Made by a program: the position numbers and the translations under genes. From assembly GCA_964434105.1 (NCBI GenBank), contig CAYSTJ010000017.1, positions 12,027 through 76,026 on the forward strand: a DNA stretch of 64,000 bases. The letters run 5' to 3'. Under the pieces are notes generated by a model. It searched no databases. It was given only the letters and a program-made list of their open reading frames with translations, and had not been told where the DNA came from. The stretch is from CAYNST01 sp964434105 (lineage in GTDB: Bacteria; Pseudomonadota; Gammaproteobacteria; Pseudomonadales; Cellvibrionaceae). Of the stretch, positions 1-9,004 are shown piece after piece (position 1 is the first letter of the stretch; each line of letters starts with the position of its first letter).

Positions 1-1491
1 TACCAGGGGGACACCCTGGTAGATTCTTTAGTCTGGATGAGTGGCGAAAACAAGCAGGGACGCAGTGTCGGCGTCCTGGATGGACGGGTACAGACCCTTT
101 ACCCGACGCCCAACCGGTTTAACGTTCCCTATACGCTGTTTACCAAGGATCAGGTATTTACAGTGCGCGTCGACATAGATCCGGGTACCTGGCAGACATT
201 ATTGAATAATGCCGAGGCTGAAGAATGGTATCAGGCAAGCATGGAATTCAACGGCGCCGTGATCACCGACGTCGGGTTTCGAACGAAAGGTCAATCGTCG
301 CTCAGCATGGTCGCTGGTATTAACGATAATGACCCCTCATCGAAGCGCTTCGGTTTCAAGATTGACATGAACCGCTTTAAGGATCAGAAATTCATGGGCA
401 TGAAAATGCTCGTGTTAAATAATATTTTTGCCGATCCCTCGATGATGCGCGATGTACTGGCCTACCAGCTCTTCAAGGATGCTGGCGTTCCGTCGCCGGA
501 AGCGTCATTCGTTGACCTTTGGGTAGCCGGTGAACATCTTGGCCTCTATCAACTGGTTGAAGCGATAGATGGCGAGTTCGTTGAAAAATATTTTCCAGAC
601 GACAAGGAAAATGACGTCAAAGGCGATCTATACAAGGGCGAAGTTTTCCAGATGCTCACGTGGGATGGAGACAACGCTTCCACTTATACCGGTTTGAAAT
701 TAAAAACCAATGAAAGCACCATCGGCACTCCCGACGAAGGGCGTGCGCTGATCCGGTTCCTGGATTCCATCAATCACAGCGACAACCCGACCGAATTTAT
801 CAACACTGAGTTGATGGTTCGTTATCTGGCAGCGCTGATTCTGACCGGCAACCAGGACAGCTACATCGGCACCACCGCCAACAATTTCTATTTGTATGAG
901 AATCGTTCGGCCAATGCCTTCACCATGCTGCCCTGGGACTTCAATCTCGGTTATGGCGTATTTGGCTCTGCGATTGCCGGCGGCGGTGGCGGCTTCGGGG
1001 GTGGTTTTGGTGGCGGCTTCGGCGGCGGATTTGGTGGTGGCTTCGGCGGCGGTGGTTTCGGCGCGAGTTGTGACGCGACGATACACCTGATCGACGACCC
1101 TGTCTCCGGCACGCTCGCATCACGACCGATGGTGGCGGCGATATTGAATGACCCGCAACTGAAAGCACAGTATCACGCGGTGCTGGATGATTTACTGAAC
1201 CGCGCATTCAACCCGCAGGTCATGGCAGCAGAGATATCACGACTGGAACAGTTGATTGCGCCTTTTGTCCAGGCCGATCCCACCAAATTTTTTACCTACG
1301 AGGAGTGGCAACACGCCTTGCGAAATGACATGGCTGCCGATAGCGGTAACCAGGGCGGCCGTGGCGGCGGCTTCTTCGGGCCCGCCCCTGGTCTGCTGAA
1401 ATTTATTACAGCAAGGCATGACAATGTTCGGCAGCAACTTGACGGGCAGATGCCGTCCGGCAATAACGGCACCGGCCCATGCCCGAATTGA
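1..1491 (+). CDS. CotH kinase family protein, 5' end outside window
   Basis: The frame is open from base 1 with no stop, so the true start lies upstream; an internal ATG is at 37. CotH-family signatures are visible: RTKGQSSL (glycine-loop-like, near window codon 94), a central GLYQLVEAIDGEFVEKYF segment, and LPWDFNLGYG (codons 310-319) with the Asp expected to bind metal. CotH proteins are atypical kinases that phosphorylate secreted or envelope proteins. A glycine-phenylalanine stretch sits directly after the WD...G motif and is not part of the usual fold. The next two genes are a VTC-domain protein and a DUF4956 protein, a trio that recurs in bacteria. Family call is firm; the substrate is unknown. 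Confidence 0.88.
   Translation, partial: YQGDTLVDSLVWMSGENKQGRSVGVLDGRVQTLYPTPNRFNVPYTLFTKDQVFTVRVDIDPGTWQTLLNNAEAEEWYQASMEFNGAVITDVGFRTKGQSSLSMVAGINDNDPSSKRFGFKIDMNRFKDQKFMGMKMLVLNNIFADPSMMRDVLAYQLFKDAGVPSPEASFVDLWVAGEHLGLYQLVEAIDGEFVEKYFPDDKENDVKGDLYKGEVFQMLTWDGDNASTYTGLKLKTNESTIGTPDEGRALIRFLDSINHSDNPTEFINTELMVRYLAALILTGNQDSYIGTTANNFYLYENRSANAFTMLPWDFNLGYGVFGSAIAGGGGGFGGGFGGGFGGGFGGGFGGGGFGASCDATIHLIDDPVSGTLASRPMVAAILNDPQLKAQYHAVLDDLLNRAFNPQVMAAEISRLEQLIAPFVQADPTKFFTYEEWQHALRNDMAADSGNQGGRGGGFFGPAPGLLKFITARHDNVRQQLDGQMPSGNNGTGPCPN
979..1062 (+). repeat. In-frame GGGF codon repeat inside the CotH gene
   Basis: About 28 codons encode repeated Gly-Gly-Gly-Phe units. The DNA is imprecisely repetitive (GGC/GGT and TTC/TTT alternate), so it is an old or selected repeat and not a fresh slippage product. 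It forms a flexible low-complexity insertion right after the putative metal-binding motif of the kinase fold. Confidence 0.85.
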
Positions 1492-2112
1492 CGCGCAAGA
1501 AGCGCTCTCTGTTTAACCCGTTATCTTCATAGGGGATAGCGGGCGCACCAATGAGTGCGTCACTGCAGCAGGCGGATTCATGCAATGACACCATGGACCG
1601 CCTTCTTTTATTTGTGATCATGTGCAAATGGATAGCGTTTTTCATTGAACCAGTTGCGCGGGGTTATCCGTATTAGTACAGGGATCTTGCAGAACACGGC
1701 TTAATGCGCAAAACCTGTGGGGCAAAACCCGATGCATATCACAAGATACAAACCCGGATGACAGATTTGTGATGGAAATTTGGCTTTGCGCACAATAGAT
1801 TGCAGACGAAGCGCCTATTATCACGGGTTGGTGTTAACATCATAGTTCTTCGTGCTGCAGCTCATGGATAGACCCGGAAAACGTTGTCTCCCAGTTGACG
1901 GCAACACCAGCAGGCACTGGGTGCTCAACAGCAGGCCAGACGGCATTGCAGGTCACTGTAGCCAATGCGCCGAGCCGGCATAACAAAATAGTCGGCGCGC
2001 AGCCTGCGTAGCTCGATCGCTTCAGGTGAGTCTGTCGAGCCTTTATAACTCCAAAACATTATACTTTCCGGTTCCCGAACGGGTAACCGGTACACTAACC
2101 GACAGGACAGTT
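1492..2112. other. Intergenic region between CotH and VTC genes
   Basis: No convincing gene. A stem-loop at 1517-1543 (CCCGTTATC / GATAGCGGG, one G-T pair, 9-base loop) lies 26 bases after the CotH stop but has no T-run, so it is at best a weak terminator. The remaining 570 bases hold only short open frames without ribosome binding sites. Presumably it contains the promoter for the VTC gene; I could not identify it. Confidence 0.5.
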
Positions 2113-2907
2113 ATGAACCAGGTTATTCAGCAAGCTGTTTTTGATCGACTTAACGCATACGAGAGCCACGGTTTAAATGATCTGAAAAATGCATCTCTCC
2201 AGAACCGGGTGGACACGAAGTTCATTCTACCCGTGCAACAGATCCCTTTCCTGCTGCACTCGCTGCAGGATTATTATTCCGTTCTCGAGATCGATGGAAA
2301 GCGCTGCTTCCGTTACAGAAGTACCTATTTCGATACAACGGATCTGCGCTTTTACAACCTTCACCACGCCGGAAAGCTAAATCGGCACAAGGTGCGTATG
2401 CGAGAGTACCTCGACTCGAACAGCCAGTTTCTCGAAGTCAAATTCAAGAATAACAAAAAGCGAACCATCAAACGTCGCATAGCGATGGACGAAGCCGGCC
2501 AGAACATCAACCTGTACCGGGAATTTTTGCAGGAGGCCGGGCTGCCACCGCACCTGCAATTGAAGCCCAGCCTTGTGAATGGCTACCAGCGTCTCGCGCT
2601 TGCCAGCGAAGAACGCGGAGAGCGGCTTACTATCGATTTTAATCTGCGCAACGAATGCATTGCAGGTTCCGGTCGCAATGCCCATTTGCAACAACTCGCC
2701 ATTGCCGAATTGAAACAAAGCAAAGTTGATCGCAGCTCACCGTTTTTTGCATTGGTACGGACACTTGGCATTCGCTCCAGCAGTTTCAGCAAATACTGCA
2801 TGGGCATGACATTTACACTACAGAACTCCAATCTGATAAAATGCAACCGTTTTAAACGGATTGTTCGTCAAGTGGATTTTCTTTCTTCGACTGCGCTTCG
2901 CGCTTAA
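2113..2907 (+). CDS. VTC-domain (polyphosphate polymerase-like) protein
   Basis: 264-residue cytoplasmic protein of the VTC family, whose tunnel fold binds triphosphate and in yeast Vtc4 makes polyphosphate from ATP. Family-typical basic and acidic strands are present: NRVDTKFIL (about 31-39), RYRSTYFDT, HKVRMREYL, FLEVKFKNNKKRTIKRRI and the C-terminal AIAELKQSK. The ATG at 2113 is chosen because AGGA lies 5 bases upstream; a GTG at 2026 in the same frame has no such site. The DUF4956 gene follows after 11 bases, so the two are probably co-transcribed. Bacterial members next to CotH have not been assigned a product with certainty. Confidence 0.88.
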   Translation: MNQVIQQAVFDRLNAYESHGLNDLKNASLQNRVDTKFILPVQQIPFLLHSLQDYYSVLEIDGKRCFRYRSTYFDTTDLRFYNLHHAGKLNRHKVRMREYLDSNSQFLEVKFKNNKKRTIKRRIAMDEAGQNINLYREFLQEAGLPPHLQLKPSLVNGYQRLALASEERGERLTIDFNLRNECIAGSGRNAHLQQLAIAELKQSKVDRSSPFFALVRTLGIRSSSFSKYCMGMTFTLQNSNLIKCNRFKRIVRQVDFLSSTALRA

Positions 2908-2918
2908 GTGATGTAAAT

Positions 2919-3527
2919 ATGATCTCGATTGATTTTTTAGTACGTTATTCAGAGTTATTGATTGGAAGCCTGGTGCTGCTGCGTCTTATTTATTTCCGCA
3001 TCACGCCAAACAGGGATGCGTTTTTCAGTTTTTTTCTGTTTGCCAACGGCGTATTTCTGGTAACGTATTTGCTGCATGATGTTGAGCTTTCCATGGGCTT
3101 TGCCTTCGGTCTGTTTGCCATTTTTGCCATGCTCCGTTATCGAACCGAACCCATTACCATCCGCGACATGACTTACCTGTTCATCGTGATCGGTGTGGCG
3201 CTGATGTGTTCCATCGCAAACCTGCCCTATCTGGAACTGGCCTTGCTGCTGACGCTAATCTGCGTTTTGGCTGCTATTGCGGAGACTGCTACACTGGCCC
3301 CCCGCATTGTCGAGAAGAGAATCAATTATGATAACGTCGAGTATATTCGGCCCGACATGCATGCGACCCTGATCGAAGATCTCGAGCGACGTACCGGCCT
3401 TAATATATTGAAGGTGGAAGTCGGTAAAATCGACTATCTGAGTGACAGCGCTCAGCTTGTCGTATTCTGCTCGGAATATGTCCATAGAAAAGGTAAGCCG
3501 GTGGTGAAAGTCACGACTGCCGCCTAA
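2919..3527 (+). CDS. DUF4956 membrane protein
   Basis: 202 residues. Hydrophobic segments occupy roughly 12-30, 38-56, 60-78 and 88-130, followed by a soluble C-terminal domain of about 70 residues. The block FGLFAIFAMLRYRTEPITI is typical of DUF4956. It lies immediately after the VTC gene and ends just before a strong hairpin at 3558-3590, so the VTC-DUF4956 pair forms a closed transcription unit. The function is unknown; the recurring association with VTC and CotH proteins suggests a membrane partner of the polymerase (inference). Confidence 0.85.
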   Translation: MISIDFLVRYSELLIGSLVLLRLIYFRITPNRDAFFSFFLFANGVFLVTYLLHDVELSMGFAFGLFAIFAMLRYRTEPITIRDMTYLFIVIGVALMCSIANLPYLELALLLTLICVLAAIAETATLAPRIVEKRINYDNVEYIRPDMHATLIEDLERRTGLNILKVEVGKIDYLSDSAQLVVFCSEYVHRKGKPVVKVTTAA

Positions 3528-3557
3528 CGCGTACCGACCGGTGCGCTCAAGCGGCCT

Positions 3558-3590
3558 CCATCAGCCTCTGGTAAAGCCCGAGGCTGATGG
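3558..3590 (+). terminator. Stem-loop terminator candidate after DUF4956
   Basis: Perfect 11-bp stem CCATCAGCCTC (3558-3568) / GAGGCTGATGG (3580-3590) with an 11-base loop, 31 bases after the stop. The downstream tract is T/C-rich but lacks a clean T-run. Confidence 0.55.
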
Positions 3591-3946
3591 GCCTTCTGCC
3601 CTGAGATTCTTTCTGCCCCTCAATTTTTACCCACCGCCACAACAATTCGTGCGTAAATCTGCAAAGCCGCATCGCACAGCCCTCTCCGCTTTGACCCTCG
3701 ACGCAATCCCCGCGATTGTTTACCATACGGCGCGCTGATACCAATAAGAATGTAATGCGCTGCCGTCCTGCGGCAGCTCAATGGACAGGACCGCAACGCT
3801 GCCACTGGTACCGCGCGGTTTACACGAATGGCCCGCGCAGGTTGGCGGGCTGCCCGTGAACGCTGGACAGTTCAGCAATTGTCCTCAGCACCACACCCAA
3901 TCCCGGAATGCCCGGATATGCCGGCCACGATCGTTGAGTTATTCCT
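3591..3946. other. Intergenic region before the GH5 gene
   Basis: Short open frames on both strands lack ribosome binding sites and recognisable protein signatures. I see no further repeat or RNA element. Presumably it carries the promoter of the GH5 gene. Confidence 0.4.
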
Positions 3947-5026
3947 ATGAAAAAGCTGATATTGACTGTTTGCCTCTGTGTAATCAGCCCCGCACTGTTC
4001 GCCCGACCCGACTGGTGGAATGAACCCTATCCCCAGCGGTTTGAAAATGCCCAACTTGAACCCCAGTCCGCCATTCGCGTGGACCGCCATCGGTTTGTCG
4101 ATGAAAAAGGAAGCACATTTATATTCCGCGGGGTCAATATCGCCGATCCGGACAAACTCGTCAAACAGGACCAGTGGAAAGAATCACTGTTCGACGAACT
4201 GGCCAACAATTGGGCTGTTAATACGGTTCGCATCCCGATTCACCCGATTGCCTGGCGCGAACGGGGACCTGAAAGCTACCTGAAACTACTGGATCAGGCC
4301 GTCATCTGGGCCAATAAACGGGGTCTGTATCTGATAATTGACTGGCATTCCATCGGCTACCTGCCAACCGAGCAATATCAGCACCCCATGTATGACACCA
4401 CCGAAAAGGAAACCCGGGATTTCTGGCGCCGGATTGCCTACCGGTACAAGTCTGTTCCCACCGTAGCGGTCTACGAGTTATTCAATGAACCGACCACGCA
4501 GGACAACACCCTCGGTCGTCGCGACTGGAAAGAATGGAAAGCGCTCAATGAGAGCCTGATTGACATGATATATGCGCAGGATGAAACGGTGATTCCTCTG
4601 GTTGCCGGGTTCAACTGGGCCTATGACCTGACTTATATTCGCAAGCAGCCCATCAAGCGCAACGGCGTCGCCTATGCAGTCCACCCCTACCCACAGAAGG
4701 CGAAACCGGAAGTACCCAACAAGGAAAACTTCTTCAAGTTGTGGCAGCAAAGTTGGGGTTATGTTGCAGACCGGTACCCCATGATTGCGACTGAACTCGG
4801 CTGGGTACAGGCAGACGGTTATGGCGCTCATGTTCCAGTTATCAACGACGGAACCTATGGCCCGCATATTGTCGAATTTATGGAGGATCGCGGTATATCG
4901 TGGACAGTGTGGGTTTTTGATCCGGACTGGTCTCCCACGATGATCGACGACTGGGATTTCACGCCAACCGAACAGGGCAAGTTTTTCAAGCAGGTGTTAC
5001 AGAATCTTGGAACGTCGGCGCCATGA
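3947..5026 (+). CDS. Secreted glycoside hydrolase family 5 (cellulase-like)
   Basis: 359 residues with a signal peptide (MKKLILTVCLCVISPALFA, cut before RPDWW). The TIM-barrel hydrolase carries the GH5 acid/base Glu in LFNEP (E181) and the nucleophile Glu in ATELGW (E283); FRGVNIADPD and IIDWHS near the N-terminus are also typical. It likely cleaves beta-1,4- or beta-1,3-glucan or mannan in the periplasm or outside the cell; the subfamily cannot be set from motifs alone. It stands alone and is closed by a strong terminator at 5105-5133. A GH3 glucosidase at 29116-31686 could process its products (inference). Confidence 0.93.
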   Translation: MKKLILTVCLCVISPALFARPDWWNEPYPQRFENAQLEPQSAIRVDRHRFVDEKGSTFIFRGVNIADPDKLVKQDQWKESLFDELANNWAVNTVRIPIHPIAWRERGPESYLKLLDQAVIWANKRGLYLIIDWHSIGYLPTEQYQHPMYDTTEKETRDFWRRIAYRYKSVPTVAVYELFNEPTTQDNTLGRRDWKEWKALNESLIDMIYAQDETVIPLVAGFNWAYDLTYIRKQPIKRNGVAYAVHPYPQKAKPEVPNKENFFKLWQQSWGYVADRYPMIATELGWVQADGYGAHVPVINDGTYGPHIVEFMEDRGISWTVWVFDPDWSPTMIDDWDFTPTEQGKFFKQVLQNLGTSAP

Positions 5027-5104
5027 ATCAACCTAATGCCTCGCGGTGGCTTGCCGATCGTCGTTAGCGTTCAGTTGGCATTTAAGCGCTTCCATCTATA
5101 ATAG

Positions 5105-5133
5105 CCGCGGATCCCAGTGGATCCGCGGATTTT
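5105..5133 (+). terminator. Rho-independent terminator after GH5
   Basis: Perfect 10-bp stem CCGCGGATCC (5105-5114) / GGATCCGCGG (5119-5128), 4-base loop CAGT, followed by ATTTT. It lies 78 bases after the GH5 stop. Confidence 0.8.
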
Positions 5134-5287
5134 ACTGAGTCCGCCGTACCAAACAGAATCGTGGCTTTTTAAGCACTTGCAATCAAAACGCGAATAGCGC
5201 CACACTAATATCCCTGTCCGGCAGTGGTATCTGTCGGAATGGTCAGTCCCAGACCAAGCTGAGTTAATTTTCCGGAGTTCCAGATTC

Positions 5288-6241
5288 ATGCATGCAAGAC
5301 GCGACACAAGCTCATCCAAATTGCCGATGATCCTGGTTACGGGGGTGGCGATCGTCGTTATCGGGTTTATTGTCTGGCAACTTGAAGGCGTCAAGGACGG
5401 GCCTGACATTCCGGATCATCAAACGTTGAACCCGGTTGAACCGATGGAAGCCGAGCCGCACATCAATCCTGAGCTGGAAAAGACGCAAAAGGAGATCGAC
5501 GAACTGATGGCGCGCATCGACTCCGAGCTGGGTTCGCGTCCTGGTAACGACGACAGCGAACTCACGGAAGTTGCGATCAACGAGCCGGAAGAACCCGCCG
5601 TGGCGAGCAGTACCGCCGGGCAGCTAAAGCCGGTAGAGCAAATACCTTCGACGGCAGGTCCCGCGCCCGACTTGGACACAAGTGACGCCGCGATCCGGCA
5701 GGAACTCGGCAAAGTGGCACCTGAATCTGTAGAGCTGCTGGCTGATGAGTACATCGTTGCCAAAACCGTTCGCGCCATGGCTGCGCTGGCCGAAGGCAAG
5801 CTGGTCAATGAACACCGTCCGCTTAAAAATCCGCTGACGCCCTTTGCCGCAGAGAAGCTCAATCAGGGCTTTCAGATCTCGGCTGTCAACGCGGTTCGCT
5901 ATAAAGTGTATATTGATGCATTGACCAGCATCGGCACCGAGCGCCTGCTGGATATGTATCAGTCATATTCCCCGATACTCAATGACGCCTATAAAGAACT
6001 TGGGACCGATGAAGACTTCAGGCAGGTCACCATTAAAGCCATTGACCAGTTATTGGCAGCGCCGGCTCTTTCACCCAACCATGTATTGGTGCACCCCACG
6101 GTCATGTATAAATACGAGGACCCGGCAATGGAAAATCTGCCTCCTGCGCACAAGCTTATGATGCGTCTGGGCGCAAGCAATCGCGCGCGACTTGAACCTT
6201 TATTGCGAAACCTGCGCGACGGACTGACGGAGCTGCCTTGA
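5288..6241 (+). CDS. DUF3014 domain protein, membrane anchored
   Basis: 317 residues. One N-terminal transmembrane helix (about 13-32) is followed by an acidic, Pro/Glu/Ser-rich linker to about 130 and then the DUF3014 domain. Family-typical segments are the YKVYIDALTSIGTERLLDMY region, the AIDQLLAAPALSPNHVLVHP block and MMRLGASNRARL near the C-terminus. GGAG lies 12 bases before the ATG, which is rather far. The stop codon overlaps the start of the next gene (TGATG), implying translational coupling to the outer-membrane protein. Topology suggests a periplasmic domain tethered to the inner membrane. Function unknown. Confidence 0.85.
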   Translation: MHARRDTSSSKLPMILVTGVAIVVIGFIVWQLEGVKDGPDIPDHQTLNPVEPMEAEPHINPELEKTQKEIDELMARIDSELGSRPGNDDSELTEVAINEPEEPAVASSTAGQLKPVEQIPSTAGPAPDLDTSDAAIRQELGKVAPESVELLADEYIVAKTVRAMAALAEGKLVNEHRPLKNPLTPFAAEKLNQGFQISAVNAVRYKVYIDALTSIGTERLLDMYQSYSPILNDAYKELGTDEDFRQVTIKAIDQLLAAPALSPNHVLVHPTVMYKYEDPAMENLPPAHKLMMRLGASNRARLEPLLRNLRDGLTELP

Positions 6242-6840
6242 TGCCATCGTGGTATCGACCATTACTTGCAGCCGTCATACCGGGTTTGGCAGTTCTGGCC
6301 AATGACGCGCTGGCAGACCAGGGCAATTACTGGGGCATCGCCGCTCAGTTGCACAGTCAGGACGTGTACGTCGAGGAAGAGGCGCTATCCGGGTTAACGG
6401 TTGATACCGACACCAGCAGCTTTGGGACACGCCTTTTTGTCGGGCGATATCTGCATCGCCATTTTGCAGTTGAAGGCGGTGCAATGGCTTACCGCACAGC
6501 CCGAGCGACACTGTATTCCGATTCTGATGCGCCCGCCGGCTATTTCCCGGCACAGGACGAAATTGCCATTGATCTGCGATTACTGGCGAGCCTTCCCCTG
6601 GGAAATCTTGTCGTAATACAGGGTTATATTGGTCAGCGCTTCTGGAATCGTCACCAGTATAGGGCGGATACAGCGGCAGCACCATTCGATCAGTCGACGG
6701 AGATTGACACCACTGGCGGCATGGAATTGGGCATCGGCTGGGGGAACAATGCGTTAATTCTGGTCGGTGTCGACTATATGGACAGCCAGCCAAACGAAAG
6801 CGTCAGCGCCAGTCTGGGTATCGCGTTCCGGTTCAAATAA
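6241..6840 (+). CDS. Small outer-membrane beta-barrel protein
   Basis: 200 residues with a signal peptide ending about ANDALA-DQGNYWG. The rest alternates hydrophobic and polar residues and is rich in aromatic and Gly residues, as in 8-stranded barrels (for example LFVGRYLHRHFAVEGG and the closing GIAFRFK). The ATG overlaps the DUF3014 stop by one base; an upstream TTG at 6238 is less likely. Coupled translation with the DUF3014 gene suggests the two act together at the envelope (inference). No specific family recognised beyond porin-like barrel. Confidence 0.8.
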   Translation: MPSWYRPLLAAVIPGLAVLANDALADQGNYWGIAAQLHSQDVYVEEEALSGLTVDTDTSSFGTRLFVGRYLHRHFAVEGGAMAYRTARATLYSDSDAPAGYFPAQDEIAIDLRLLASLPLGNLVVIQGYIGQRFWNRHQYRADTAAAPFDQSTEIDTTGGMELGIGWGNNALILVGVDYMDSQPNESVSASLGIAFRFK

Positions 6841-6928
6841 ACGGCCAGGGGCGGCGCCGGACATGGATCTCATCCGGCTCGGTTTTATATGCCCGGAGCG
6901 ATTGACATGCAGGCGTCCAAAGCACGTC

Positions 6929-6973
6929 GGAATGCCGTACCACGGAATGCCGTACCACGGAATGCCGTACCAC
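6929..6973. repeat. Three tandem copies of a 15-bp unit
   Basis: GGAATGCCGTACCAC occurs three times without a mismatch (6929-6943, 6944-6958, 6959-6973) in the space after the outer-membrane gene. Identical copies point to recent slippage. Confidence 0.9.
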
Positions 6974-7084
6974 CCCTTTTGTGTCCAAAGGCGTTATCCC
7001 TCCTCACTCGGGGCTCGCCATGCCGCGTCGGCGCGCCTGCTCAGAAACAAAAATTGACCAGCCTGCGCACCCGAATGTCAAACA

Positions 7085-7822
7085 CTACGGGTATATTACG
7101 CGCGAAATAATGGGTGCCCAGCCATATTCACATCCCTGACTGCTTGCCTGGCGCACCAAACGCAAATACTTTCTTGCCTCAGCTCGCATACCGGCCCGCC
7201 AGAATTTAAACGCCGCGTAAAAATGTGCCTCGTTTTTTTCGATCGAACATTCCGCGCGCCTGGTCAGCTTTTCGGTCGCAGTCACGAGTGATGCCGGATT
7301 GCTTACCAGAAAAGCTCTCAGTTTGGCAGGCCACTCTCCCGACACATCCATATACTTCAGCGCACGGTCCGTTACCGATCTGCCTGCAATTGCACCGAGC
7401 CAGCAATAACGGGCCTGCGCCTGCACATCATCGGGATAAACCGTCAGAAACTGTGCCAACAGATCTGCCGCGCTGGACCAGTCACCTGCACGTGCCGCAT
7501 GGCGCGCCAGAAATTCGTACCCTTCCGGCTCGTCGTGTTTGATCAGCAGGCATTGGGCAGCCAACCGCGCTTCGTCATAACTTCCTGCATTTTCAGCCGC
7601 CTGTGCCAGACGCAATACATTCCAGACCGAATCGCTCTGCCGATGCAGATGACGCGCCTCCTGCAATGCCATTGCGTGGAGACCGAGGCGCAAATACTGA
7701 ACCACCAATCCTTCCGATGGCCGCGTCAAATCCGCTAACTGGGGCACGTCAAAACCGACACCGGAAACTCCGTTGATTCGTATCGGATTAATTTTTCGAA
7801 TATTTCCGGTGTTTTCAAGCAT
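7085..7822 (-). CDS. TPR-like helical repeat protein
   Basis: 245 residues, soluble, no signal peptide. Helix pairs with TPR spacing run from about residue 30 to 140, for example NVLRLAQAAENAGSYDEARL and EFLARHAARAGDWSSAADLL; a Trp/Arg-rich C-terminal part follows. The ATG at 7822 is preferred because GAGA lies a few bases upstream; the frame extends to 7921 without a better start. It is isolated: convergent with the barrel gene on one side and next to about 1.2 kb of gene-free DNA on the other. No family name is justified; it is probably a protein-interaction scaffold. Confidence 0.65.
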   Translation of the reverse strand: MLENTGNIRKINPIRINGVSGVGFDVPQLADLTRPSEGLVVQYLRLGLHAMALQEARHLHRQSDSVWNVLRLAQAAENAGSYDEARLAAQCLLIKHDEPEGYEFLARHAARAGDWSSAADLLAQFLTVYPDDVQAQARYCWLGAIAGRSVTDRALKYMDVSGEWPAKLRAFLVSNPASLVTATEKLTRRAECSIEKNEAHFYAAFKFWRAGMRAEARKYLRLVRQASSQGCEYGWAPIISRVIYP

Positions 7823-8047
7823 GATAATTCTCTCATTTTGAATAGCCGCATACGGTGTATGAAGTCTGCAACCGGAGGTTGTCGGACCTGGCTGGCTATG
7901 ATGGTGCGATGCTCCCTGCATAAACCGCTCACTATGCGGTGAAAGCTGCCTATCGACCCCAGTCCTGTGACAGCTACAACGTAATCACTTTCCGCAATTG
8001 GCTGGATACTCAACCGGGTGTCCAATACCGCCTGGTTAGATTTTCAG

Positions 8048-8274
8048 GTAACTATTCCACTCACGCCCCGATTTGCCCCTGCACCTATAAATGAAAGCTG
8101 CGTAAAAGATGGTCATAAACCTGTCGGGAACAGGTTTGAACGCCTGGCCAGGCGGCGCGTAGAGCGAAGCGCAGGGAGCGCCGCGTAATGACACGAGCAA
8201 ACTCACATCTTTCGCCTGGCTCTGAACAAATCCGGACGCAATCTGAACAGTTACGATGCGAGCTGAATGGTTAC
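8048..8274 (+). mobile_element. MITE copy A, 227 bp, with 8-bp target duplication
   Basis: The ends are inverted repeats: GTAACTATTCCACTCACG at the left, and the complement of GTAACCATTCAGCTCGC at the right. The element is bracketed by the perfect 8-bp direct repeat ATTTTCAG (8040-8047 and 8275-8282). The interior contains a palindrome AAACCTGT/ACAGGTTT and CGCCTGGCCAGGCG. The same interior and ends occur in copies at 31709-31911 and 35993-36131. It has no coding capacity. Ends starting GTAA and 8-bp duplications are the hallmark of IS66-family insertions, so an IS66 transposase elsewhere is the likely mobiliser (inference). Confidence 0.85.
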
Positions 8275-8282
8275 ATTTTCAG

Positions 8283-8640
8283 ATGCATACATTTATTATT
8301 TTCAAAAACCCGTCCGCGCAGGCTCAATCCGTCAACGTTCTCTAAGGATAGACGTATAGCAGTAGTCGTGCCAGATGGTGGATGTCAATTGCCGATTAAT
8401 TAAAGCTGGGTGAAATGGACGGGATAAATAAGCGAGGCTTTACAGGCATTGGGATGCCGGTGATTATCAGAATTCTGCGCCGTTCGCTGCAAGCTGTTGA
8501 TTCTTTTGAGTCCTTGCGGGCAATCCATCCACGGCACACAGTAAATTAGGAAAAAGTGGATAATTGCAAGCAGGTTTGTCACAAATAATGTGATAATTGG
8601 ACGGGCGGCAAGATGTTATCGAGAGTTGAGGACTGTGTAT
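8283..8640. other. Gene-free spacer between two MITE copies
   Basis: About 360 bases, AT-richer than the neighbouring genes. No open frame with a ribosome binding site and no tRNA-like or further repeat structure was found. Confidence 0.4.
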
Positions 8641-8667
8641 AAAAATTCGGCACCCTGCCAGTGCCGA
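8641..8667 (-). terminator. Rho-independent terminator candidate downstream of purA
   Basis: On the minus strand, stem TCGGCAC / GTGCCGA (8661-8667 with 8647-8653, 7-base loop) is followed by AATTTTT. It lies about 340 bases past the purA stop with only the decayed element E in between, so it may end long purA transcripts. Confidence 0.5.
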
Positions 8668-8744
8668 TACGAGCCAATAGAAGCCCCCGCATTTGCTTTC
8701 TCATGATGCGGTCACCCGTTCGGCTTTCACCCCAAAATCGAAAA

Positions 8745-8950
8745 GTCGCTTTCCAGCTAACATCCCGATTTATCCGTCGCTGCAGTAGACGATGCTCTCA
8801 AACCTGTCTGGACCGGTTGATTGCGAACCCGGCACCCCAGGTAAAGCACAGGCGTGCAGCGAATTGACACGGATAAACGCATACTGTTTGCCCCACTCAG
8901 AATACATCGCATGTAAATCTGAACCGTTACGGCATGCGCTGCCCGATTAC
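8745..8950 (+). mobile_element. MITE copy E, degenerate, about 206 bp
   Basis: A decayed member of the family at 8048-8274. The left part keeps CAGCTAACATCCCGATTT against CAGCTCACGCCCCGATTT, the middle keeps AAACCTGTC, and the right part keeps AATCTGAACCGTTACGG and ends in GATTAC. The terminal bases have diverged and no target duplication is visible. Confidence 0.6.
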
Positions 8951-9004
8951 AACAAAAACTGCATAGGGATGTCCACCCGGTGCCGCTCCTGACCTCAGAC
9001 GTAA

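Noticed and set aside
1..21. Palindrome TACCAGGG / CCCTGGTA at the very start of the window.
   Set aside because: It lies inside the open CotH frame, and a single 8-bp stem of this kind is expected by chance in 64 kb.
941..1207. 88-codon Arg/His-rich frame opposite the Gly-rich repeat of CotH.
   Set aside because: The antisense of GGC/GGT-rich codons always gives long open frames; composition is an artefact.
8188..8403. 71-codon open frame on the + strand.
   Set aside because: It runs through MITE copy A, has no ribosome binding site and no protein-like features.
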